Shown: positions 32,101 to 38,603 of the stretch, in pieces
How the letters are laid out: each line of letters begins with the position of its first letter
Position numbering within the stretch: position 1 is the stretch's first letter
Source of the DNA: Kitasatospora sp. NA04385
GTDB lineage: Bacteria; Actinomycetota; Actinomycetes; Streptomycetales; Streptomycetaceae
Direction: 5' to 3'
Assembly: GCF_013364235.1 (NCBI RefSeq)
Contig: NZ_CP054919.1
Span: 7,427,603 to 7,491,602, forward strand
DNA length: 64,000 nt
Made by a program: the position numbers and the translations under genes
Notes under the pieces: generated by a model
Told to the model about the DNA's origin: nothing
What the model saw: the letters and a program-made list of their open reading frames with translations, nothing else
Database searches by the model: none

Positions 32101-33594
32101 GCCACCGGGCGGGACCTGCGCGTCCTGCCGCCCGACCCGTACGGGGCCCCGCTGGTCGCCGACGGCGGCGAGCGCCTGGTCGGCCCGGCCGTGCCGCCGT
32201 ACGCCGGGACTCCGGGCCGGCCCGGCGCCTCGTACTCCACCTCCGTCGACCCGGCGGGCCCGCCGGTCGTCCTCGACACGGGCGACGGGGAACTCGACCG
32301 GACCGGCCGCTTCCTCGTCAGCGAGGCCGTCGGCTCCGGGCAGGTCGACGAACTGCTGCTGACCGACGTCCGCACCGCCCGGACCTACCGCACCAGGGTG
32401 CCCGCGACGGGCGGCGAAGGGCGGGAGACGATCCGGGCCGTCGTCGCGGCGGAGGACGGCGCCCCCACCGTGCTGCTGCCCGACGGCGAGACGCTGCTGA
32501 CGGCCGGGGCGGGACCGGCGGACCTCCCCACCTGGTCCGGCCACGGGCCCACGACCGCCGACGGCGCCCTGTCGCCCGACGGCTCGCTCCTGGCCGAGGC
32601 CGACGAGGACGTCCTGACCGTCTTCACCGTCGCCACCGGCAGCCGGCGCACGGTCCGGACCAGGTCCGGGCTGCGGCGCGGCTTCCCCCCGGTCTGGACG
32701 GCCGACTCCCGGCGGCTGGTGCTCCGGCTGGACGACGAGTCGCTGGTCTCCTACGCCGTGGACGACCTGAGCGGCCCCGTCACCGACGTCGACCTGCCGC
32801 GGGACACCGGCCGACCCGCCCGGTCCGCAGGAGTGGAGGCCGTCGAACCGCTCGACGGCGCCGAGTTGGCGGTCCTCACCGCGGACGGCCTGCTGCTGCG
32901 GGCCGACGCCGCCACCGGAGGGCGGGTCGGGCCGCCCCTCGACGTGGAGCGCAGGAGCGGGACGGAGTCCGGCACCCCGTTCCCCGGCGGTCAACTGCGG
33001 GCCCGCCCGGGCCACCCCGGCCAGGTCGTGCTGGTGACCGGCACGAACAGCGAGGGCGGCACGGTGGAACTGTGGAACCTCCGCACCGGGACGCGCGAAC
33101 ACGCCTTCACCGTGGGCCCGTTGCCGTACCACGAGTCCGGTACGCCGAGCGGGTTGCTGATCAGCCCGGACGGCGGACGCCTGGCCGTGGCCCGCGACGA
33201 CCGGACCATCCGCCAGTGGGACATCGACAGCGGGACACCGCTGCCCGGCGGCGCCGACGCGATCACCTCCACCGAGAAGCCGTTCGGGTACGCCCCCGGC
33301 AACCGCCTGATCACCAAGGACGTCTCGAACCTGCGGTTCTGGGACCTGGCGAGCGGCACCCGGATCGCCCTCCTCGACGTCCCCCTGCAACTCGGGGTGC
33401 GCGTCATCGGCGACCGCCTCGTGATCGCCGGCGAGGTCTGGTACCAGGACCTCGACCTGCGCCCCGAGCGGATGGCCCGCGCCCTGTGCCGGGGCGCGGC
33501 CCGGGACTTCACCGCCGCCGAGCGCGCCCTGCTCCCGGCCGGGGCCCCCGGCGACGCCCCCTGCGCGGCGATCCTGCGGGACGGGGACGGCTGA
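29170..33594 (+). CDS. trypsin-like protease / nSTAND1 NTPase / WD40-like repeat protein
   Basis: 1474 residues. Residues 1-235 are a trypsin-fold serine protease with His41 (TCAHVV), Asp113 (GDVALLRL) and Ser186 (GFSGSPV). Residues about 240-640 are an nSTAND1 NTPase: CPFRGLAPFTEDDAELFHGR entry motif, Walker A GPSGSGKS (272-279), Walker B LLFVDQLEE (Asp386). A hydrophobic segment near 697-712 is followed by WD40-like beta-propeller repeats (VLLWDLP, RISLWE, VELWNL, IRQWDI, LRFWDLAS) to the end. This protease-STAND-WD40 layout is known from predicted bacterial conflict systems, where the repeats sense and the protease is the effector. GTG 29170 is preferred; GTG 29125 is in frame. Phage defence is inference. 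Confidence 0.88.
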   Translation: MTGGQEEAALARGLVRVLAADGRVVGAGFLVGADVVCTCAHVVAQALGLPGTAERAPADEVAVDFPLLRGAGGQSGRADGGGGAGERGAGGTGPVRAAVVESWRPVDPDGGGDVALLRLREPVPGSRPMPLVDGDGVWDHPFRVLGFPRDADHGVWASGVLRAHQGAGWLQMETARPGRRIAPGFSGSPVWDDAQGGAVGMTVAVERGTDTTTAYLIPSAALVDGRVLRPACPFRGLAPFTEDDAELFHGRRADTARILAAVGRGPVTLVVGPSGSGKSSLVRAGLLPGLRRERRGAVSELRTGPGLGAAAVLAQALAPLLAPDNGDGDDGDGGGGSGGDGVERARAAAELAALLADGPARGAVLAELRGQLLERTGGRGHLLFVDQLEEYAAADPAAAAELLELLLDLGAPGPGAAAPALTAVATARPESLDTLITARTADRLSGATQYLAQLSAEQLREAVTAPVAHVPGLRFEEGLPARILADAADEPGRTPLVQFALTRLWELREGAALTHAAYESLGGVAGALVGYAEECLEHLPGPGGPDRARRLFTQLARPNGSGGFARQPARTADLDPELRALAHRLAPTRLVVLGRAADGAQTVDLAHEALTVLWPRLHDWLEDSRDFRRWQEELREALARWSAHDREPSRLLRGSALAEAADRLARHPEDIPAAERAYIGLSARHRRREVRTWRAVTACLTVLALLAGSLAYLADRSRRQVTAQLRTQVSRLLAGAAEQRAADEPARSLQLALAAWSTDRTPEAFAALLREYPGGQYLTGARAGLWPGRFENTVITPDGGTMVVQSTDGEDRHVLTVVTDPLGPAPAHRPLPEQQSAGTLDPHRAALSRDGRWFALTAPDGRVLLWDLPARAPARVLEPADTTGRRLADTSLDFSGDGRRLLLKLTFYDESAPSGQEDRTARISLWETERGRPLPTAPDLARGIGGGDIALAADPDHLAVGGEYLGPGWAASSVRDVATGRDLRVLPPDPYGAPLVADGGERLVGPAVPPYAGTPGRPGASYSTSVDPAGPPVVLDTGDGELDRTGRFLVSEAVGSGQVDELLLTDVRTARTYRTRVPATGGEGRETIRAVVAAEDGAPTVLLPDGETLLTAGAGPADLPTWSGHGPTTADGALSPDGSLLAEADEDVLTVFTVATGSRRTVRTRSGLRRGFPPVWTADSRRLVLRLDDESLVSYAVDDLSGPVTDVDLPRDTGRPARSAGVEAVEPLDGAELAVLTADGLLLRADAATGGRVGPPLDVERRSGTESGTPFPGGQLRARPGHPGQVVLVTGTNSEGGTVELWNLRTGTREHAFTVGPLPYHESGTPSGLLISPDGGRLAVARDDRTIRQWDIDSGTPLPGGADAITSTEKPFGYAPGNRLITKDVSNLRFWDLASGTRIALLDVPLQLGVRVIGDRLVIAGEVWYQDLDLRPERMARALCRGAARDFTAAERALLPAGAPGDAPCAAILRDGDG

Positions 33595-33648
33595 GCGGCC
33601 CCGGTCGGGCGCCGCCGCCGCGCCCCCGGGCGCCCGGCCCCGGAACCC

Positions 33649-34755
33649 TCACGGGCGGGCGGCGGGCGCCAGCAGCCCCCGGGCCGCGAGCAGCGGTAGC
33701 AGGCCCTCGCCCACCCGGTACGCCTCCTCCAGGTGCGGTACCCCGGAGAGCACGAACTCCTCGACGCCCAGCCGGTGGTACTCCTCGATCCGGTCGGCGA
33801 CCTCCGCGTGGCTGCCCACCAGCGCGGTGCCCGCGCCGCCCCGCACCAGGCCGAAACCGGCCCACAGGTTCGGGTACACCTCCAGCCGGTCGACCGACCC
33901 GCCGTGCAGCTCCCGCATCCGCCGCTGCCCCTCCGACTCGCTGCGGGCCAGGGCGAGTTGGGTCTCCCGGATGCGCGCCGGGTCCATCCCGGCCAGCAGC
34001 CGGTCCGCCTCCGCCCACGCCTCGGCGGAGGTGTCCCGGGTGATGGTGTGCAGCCGGACGCCGAACCGCGGGCGGCGCCCGTGCGCGGCCGCCAGCGCCC
34101 GGATCCGCTTTACCTTCGCCGCCACCAGCGGCGGCGGCTCCCCCCAGGTCAGGTACACGTCCGCGTGCCGGGCCGCGACCCGCTCCGCCGCCGCCGACGA
34201 ACCGCCGAAGTACACCGGCGGCACCGGATCGGGCAGCCGGGTCAGCTCCGCGCCCGCCACCCGCAGGTGCGCGCCCTCGTGGTCGACCCGCTCGCCCCGC
34301 CACAGCCGCCCGGTCACCGACAGGAACTCCCCGGCCCGCGCGTACCGGCCGTCCTTGTCGAGGAAGTCCCCGTACGCCCGCTGCTCCCGGGACTCGCCGC
34401 CGGTCACCACGTTCAGCGCCAGCCGGCCGCCGGACAGGTTCTGGTAGGTCGTGGCCATCTGGGCCGCCAGCGTCGGCGAGAGCAGGCCCGGCCGGAACGC
34501 CACCAGGAAGCGCAGCCGCTCGGTCAGGCCGGTCAGCATCGCCGTGGTCAGCCAGGCGTCCTCGCACCACGGGCCGGTCGGGGTCAACGCCCCGGAGAAC
34601 CCCAGCTGTTCGGCCGCCCGGGCGACCTGCCCCAGGTAGCCCAGGGACGGCGGCCGGTCCCCGCCGGACGCCCCCGGCGTGGAGCCGTGGCCCCCGCCGA
34701 CCACCTCGCGGCTGTCCCCGGTGGTCGGCAGGAACCAGTGCACCGTCAGTGCCAC
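33649..34755 (-). CDS. LLM-class flavin monooxygenase (SsuD-like), second copy
   Basis: 368 residues of the bacterial-luciferase-like fold, with SsuD-type features: HWFLPTTGDSR near the N terminus, NVVTGGESREQRAYGDF, YFGGSSAAAERVAARHADVYLTWGEPP. FMNH2-dependent members cleave alkanesulfonates to aldehyde and sulfite. GTG 34755 overlaps the end of the flavin reductase gene by 10 bp, so translation is coupled to the enzyme that would feed it reduced flavin. It is the last gene of the sulfur operon. The substrate is probably an organosulfur compound; which one cannot be read from sequence. Confidence 0.87.
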   Translation of the reverse strand: MALTVHWFLPTTGDSREVVGGGHGSTPGASGGDRPPSLGYLGQVARAAEQLGFSGALTPTGPWCEDAWLTTAMLTGLTERLRFLVAFRPGLLSPTLAAQMATTYQNLSGGRLALNVVTGGESREQRAYGDFLDKDGRYARAGEFLSVTGRLWRGERVDHEGAHLRVAGAELTRLPDPVPPVYFGGSSAAAERVAARHADVYLTWGEPPPLVAAKVKRIRALAAAHGRRPRFGVRLHTITRDTSAEAWAEADRLLAGMDPARIRETQLALARSESEGQRRMRELHGGSVDRLEVYPNLWAGFGLVRGGAGTALVGSHAEVADRIEEYHRLGVEEFVLSGVPHLEEAYRVGEGLLPLLAARGLLAPAARP

Positions 34756-35273
34756 GGGCCCTCCCCGGCGCCCGGGGCGAACCCGCCGAAGGCGCCGTCG
34801 TGGTGCACCAGCGGCTCCCCGCCGGGCACCTGGGCCGCCACCACCTCGCCCACCACCAGCAGGTGGTCGCCGACCGGGTGCACCCCCGTCCGGCGGGCCG
34901 TCAGCCGGGCCGCGACGCCCTCCAGCAGCGGCGTCCCGTACGGGCCCTCCCGCCACTGCACCCCGGCGAACCGGTCCGTGCCGCTGCGGGCGAACGCCCG
35001 GGCCAGCGGCTCCTGTTCGCGGCGCAGCACGTGCACGGTGAACGCGTCCGCCGCGCGCACCGCCGCGGCGGTGGAGGCGCCCGCGGCCAGGTAGAAGGAG
35101 ACCAGCGCGGGCTCCAGGCTCACCGAGGTGAACGAGGTCGCGGTGAACCCGGCCGGGCCCGGCACGGTGATCACCACCACCCCGGAGGCGTGCCGGCGCA
35201 GGGTGCTGCGCAGCAGTTCGGCGGGCGGGGCGGCGGGTGCCCCGGCGGGCGGGCGTTCGTCGAGCGTGGTCAT
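34746..35273 (-). CDS. flavin reductase (HpaC/SsuE-partner type)
   Basis: 175 residues with the flavin reductase-like FMN-binding split barrel: RHASGVVVITVPGPAGFTATSFTSVSLEPALVSF, a conserved substrate/flavin-binding region, then GDHLLVVGEVVAA. It reduces FMN with NAD(P)H and supplies FMNH2 to the two luciferase-like monooxygenases in the same operon. ATG 35273 is preceded by AAGGA. The 3' end overlaps the next monooxygenase gene. The first 25 residues are Pro/Ala-rich and probably disordered. Confidence 0.88.
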   Translation of the reverse strand: MTTLDERPPAGAPAAPPAELLRSTLRRHASGVVVITVPGPAGFTATSFTSVSLEPALVSFYLAAGASTAAAVRAADAFTVHVLRREQEPLARAFARSGTDRFAGVQWREGPYGTPLLEGVAARLTARRTGVHPVGDHLLVVGEVVAAQVPGGEPLVHHDGAFGGFAPGAGEGPWH

Positions 35274-35349
35274 CGGACGGTCCTTTCGAGCGGAGGGAGG
35301 AGCGGACCGCCGGCCCGGGCGGCCGCGGACGGGCCCGGGCCGGGGCGGT

Positions 35350-36210
35350 TCACCCGTGGAGGTCGAGCGGGACGAGCAGCGGCGGCGGCGGGGACGTGGA
35401 CGGGGACGGCAGCCGGTCGAGACCGGCGCGCAGCCGCTCCAGCCACAGCACGGTGCGGGCCGCGACGCTGCGGTGCGCGGCGTCGTTGAACGCGTCGTGG
35501 CGCCCGTCGGCCACCGCGACCGCCTCGACGGACGGCAGCCGACCGGCCAGCTCCCGCAGCGCCCCGACCGGGGCGACCTCGTCGGCCAGGCCGTGGAACG
35601 CCAGCACCGGCACCGCCGGGCGGGCCGCGGCCGCCGCCCCGGCCAGCGCCGCGGGCACCGGCTCGAACAGCGCACCGGGCCGGAACCCGGGATCACCGGC
35701 CAGCAGACCCCGGTGCACCGGGCAGGCCGTCCGCGCGGACAGCTCGTCCGCCGTCCGGACCGGCCCGTCGCCGCCCGGCAGCCCGGCCAGCAGCAGCCCG
35801 TCCGGACGGACCTCGGCGGCGAGGGCCAGCGCCAGCAGCGCGCCCAGGTCGGAACCCGCCAGCACCACCGGCCCGCCGTCGTCCTGCTCGGCCCGCGCCC
35901 GGGCGAACAGGACGACCGGGCTCCCGGCGATCCCGGTGCTCCCGGCGCTGCCGTCGGCGGGGGAGGTGCGGAGCGGGTCGGCGAACGGGACGGCGTGCGC
36001 GGGGACAAGCAGCCGGTAGCCGTCGGCGGCCAGCCGGCGGCCGAACCGGGCGTACACGCCGGGGTGTTCGCCCCGGCCGGGCAGCAGCACCACGGTGCCC
36101 CGGACGGTCGTGCCGGGGGCGGGCTCCCAACGGCCGTCCGGTGCCGGGTCGGTCCCGGACCCGGTGGCGGCGGTCTCGGCGGTGGCGAGCGCGAGCACGG
36201 GCGCGGTCAC
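35350..36210 (-). CDS. alpha/beta hydrolase
   Basis: 286 residues. Alpha/beta hydrolase core with the oxyanion-side VVLLPGRGEHPGVYARFG, a nucleophile-elbow-like segment LAGSDLGALLALAL (Asp in the nucleophile position), the acid in AFHGLADEVAP and the His in ADGRHDAFND. An Asp nucleophile would fit dehalogenase/epoxide-hydrolase-type members, so the reaction may differ from a simple serine esterase. GTG 36210 overlaps the TGA of the preceding monooxygenase gene by 4 bp (GTGA). Position in the sulfur operon suggests it processes a product of organosulfur oxidation. Confidence 0.78.
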   Translation of the reverse strand: MTAPVLALATAETAATGSGTDPAPDGRWEPAPGTTVRGTVVLLPGRGEHPGVYARFGRRLAADGYRLLVPAHAVPFADPLRTSPADGSAGSTGIAGSPVVLFARARAEQDDGGPVVLAGSDLGALLALALAAEVRPDGLLLAGLPGGDGPVRTADELSARTACPVHRGLLAGDPGFRPGALFEPVPAALAGAAAAARPAVPVLAFHGLADEVAPVGALRELAGRLPSVEAVAVADGRHDAFNDAAHRSVAARTVLWLERLRAGLDRLPSPSTSPPPPLLVPLDLHG

Positions 36211-37358
36211 CGGGCGCCGGCGGCCGGGACGGCGGTGGCGGCCTCGGCGGCGGCCCGGGCGGCGGCCGCGTCGCGGCGGGCGACCTCCTGGCGCACCAGC
36301 GGCAGCAGCTCGCGGCCGTAGTCGAGGGCGTCGTCCAGCGGGTCGTAGCCGCGGATCAGCAGCGTGGTCGCGCCGATGTCCACGTAGTCCAGCAGGGCCT
36401 GCGCCACCGTCTCGGGGGAGCCGACCAGCGCGGTGGAGTTGCCCCCGGCGCCGGTGGCCTTCGCGGTGGCCGTCCACAGCGCCCGGTCGTGCAGGTCGGC
36501 CTTGGCGGCGGCGGCCAGCAGCCGCTGCGAGCCGACGTTCTCCGGCGCCGCGCCGCCGGACAGCTGGGTGCCCCGGCGCCAGCCGAGGGTGCTGCCGCGC
36601 TGCTCGATGGTGCCCAGGATGCCCCGGGCCCGCTCCCAGGCCTCCTCGTCGGTGCGGCCCAGGATCGGCCGGAAGGAGACGCTGATGCCCGGCACGTCGG
36701 TGCGCCCGGCGGCCTCGGCGGCGGCCCGGACCCGGGCGATCTGCTCGGCGGTCTCGGCCAGCGGCTCGCCCCACAGCGCGAAGGTGTCGGCGTGCTTGCC
36801 GCCCACCCGGTACGCGGCCTCGGAGGAGCCGCCGAAGTACAGCGGTATCCGCGGCTCCTGCACCGGCCGGACGTCGGAGCGGAAGTCGGCCAGGCGGTAG
36901 TACGGGCCCTCGTGGTCGAACGGCTCGTCCGAGGTCCAGGCCCGCTTCACCACCGTCAGGTAGTCGTCGGTGCGGGCGTAGCGCTCGTCCTTGGTCAGGT
37001 AGTCGCCGTCGCGGCGCTGCTCGGCGTCGTGGCCGCCGGTGATGATGTGCACCGCGACCCGGCCGCCGGAGAACTGGTCGAGGGTGGCGAAGGTGCGGGC
37101 CGCGACGGTCGGCGCGAGGAAGCCGGGGCGGTGCGCCACCAGCAGGCCCAGGCGCTCGGTGTGCGCGGCGGCGAACGCCGCGACCTGGTTCGGGTCGGGG
37201 CTGCCCGAGGACTGGGCGATCAGGATGCGGTCGAAGCCGGCCTGCTCGTGGGCCTGGGCGAACCGGCGGGTGTAGTCGACGTCCACCACCGGGCCGGTGG
37301 CCGGGCGGGTCTCGGAGACGTCGTGGGTGGAGATCATGCCGACGAACTCGACGGGCAT
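36207..37358 (-). CDS. LLM-class flavin monooxygenase (SsuD-like), first copy
   Basis: 383 residues, bacterial-luciferase-like. SsuD-type motifs include HIITGGHDAEQRRDGD, LTKDERYARTDDYL, PLYFGGSSEAAYRVGGKHADTF. It probably oxidises a sulfonate or sulfone with FMNH2 and O2, releasing sulfite or sulfinate. It differs clearly from the second copy at 33649-34755, so the two should have different substrates. ATG 37358 is preceded by AAAGGA. An Ala-rich C-terminal tail follows the core. The stop overlaps the next gene by 4 bp. Confidence 0.9.
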   Translation of the reverse strand: MPVEFVGMISTHDVSETRPATGPVVDVDYTRRFAQAHEQAGFDRILIAQSSGSPDPNQVAAFAAAHTERLGLLVAHRPGFLAPTVAARTFATLDQFSGGRVAVHIITGGHDAEQRRDGDYLTKDERYARTDDYLTVVKRAWTSDEPFDHEGPYYRLADFRSDVRPVQEPRIPLYFGGSSEAAYRVGGKHADTFALWGEPLAETAEQIARVRAAAEAAGRTDVPGISVSFRPILGRTDEEAWERARGILGTIEQRGSTLGWRRGTQLSGGAAPENVGSQRLLAAAAKADLHDRALWTATAKATGAGGNSTALVGSPETVAQALLDYVDIGATTLLIRGYDPLDDALDYGRELLPLVRQEVARRDAAAARAAAEAATAVPAAGAR

Positions 37359-37396
37359 GGCAGTGGTCCTTTCGGGAGGAGGGGAGTACGGGGAGG

Positions 37397-38603
37397 TCAC
37401 AGGGGGCGGACGCGGCCGAGTGCGGCGCGTCCGGCGGCGAGCAGGACCGAGTCGTCCTGCGGGGTGTGGACGCGGGCGCACAGCACGTCGCGCAGGTGGC
37501 GCTCCAGCGGGTGGCGGCGGGTCAGGCCGTGGTTGCCGACCAGGGCCACCGCCTGCTGGACGGCGTCGATCGCGGCCCGGGTGCCGAGCACCTTCGCGCC
37601 GCCGGCCTGCTCGGCGGCGCCCGGCTCGCCCGCGTCCACGGCCGCCGCGAGCGCGTCGACCAGTCGGTCGGCCCCGGCCAGCGAGACCTCGATCTCGCCG
37701 ACGGCGGCCTGGAAGCGGGGCAGCGAGGCCAGCGGCGCGCCGAGCGCGCTCGGGTGCGCTCGTGCAGGAAGCCGAGCAGCCAGTCCCGGGCGGCGCCCGC
37801 GACGCCCAGGTAGAGGGCAGCCAGGCCGAGGCCGTTCCAGGCGCCGCCGACCGGGTCGCGCCGCCGTCCGCGCCGGGCGGCGCCAGGGCGGCGACCCGGT
37901 CGCCGGGCACCGGGACGGCGTCCAGGCGGACGTCGTCGCTGCGCGAGGCGCGCAGGCCCAGGTGGTCCCAGACCGGTTCGACGCCGACGCCCGGGCTGCC
38001 GGCCCGGACCAGGAACGAGCCGACCCGGGGCGGCTGTTCGTCGGTGGCGGCCCACACCAGCAGCCAGTCCAGCAGGTGCGCGCCGGTGGAGTAGATCTTG
38101 CGGCCGGTCAGCTCCCAGCCGTCGCCCCGGCGGCGGGCGGTGGTGGCGGGCAGGCCGCCGCGCACCGGGCTGCCGAGTTCGGGCTCCACCCGCAGCGCGT
38201 TCACCAGCACCGGGCGGCGGGCGGACTCGGCGAGCAGGTCGGCCAGCGGGCCGGCCGGCCAGTGCGGGGCGCGGGCCTCGGCGGCGTGGGTGAACAGCGT
38301 CATCGCGGTGACCAGCGCCACCGCCGGGTCGCCCGCGCCGAGCGCCCGCAGGATGCGCACGGTGTCCGCCAGCCCGGCCTCCGGCCCGCCGTGCCGGGTG
38401 GCCACCGTGGCGGTCAACAGGCCTGCTTCGTGCGGGAGTTCGAAGTCGGCGAGCGGCAGTTCGGCGTCCCGGTCGTGCTCGGCGGCGCAGCCGGCCAGGG
38501 CGGCGGTCACCTCCGGCAGCCGGTCCAGCGCCGGGGCCCGGAAGGCGGGCGGGGCGGCGAAGGCGGGCGGGGCCGGGAGGACGGGCGGGGCGTGGCTGGT
38601 CAT
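37397..38603 (-). pseudogene. acyl-CoA-dehydrogenase-like flavin monooxygenase, frameshifted twice
   Basis: Together the three frames encode about 400 residues of an acyl-CoA-dehydrogenase-fold enzyme of the DszC/SfnB type (flavin-dependent monooxygenases on sulfur compounds). The first frame runs from ATG 38603 (overlapping the upstream stop as ATGA) to about 37860 and includes WELTGRKIYSTGA and VWDHLGLRASRSDDVRLD. The second, about 37855 to 37755, reads DPVGGAWNGLGLAALYLGVAGAARDW. The third, from about 37755 to 37397, reads LGAPLASLPRFQAAVGEIEV to the end. Both changes need one added base; the second is at a CCC/GGG run. Either a real pseudogene or two sequencing errors. The surrounding operon looks intact, which favours error. 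Confidence 0.8.

Noticed and set aside
29475..34043. 1522-residue plus-strand frame overlapping the nSTAND gene
   Set aside because: Arg/Pro-rich +1 shadow of the real gene with no domain.
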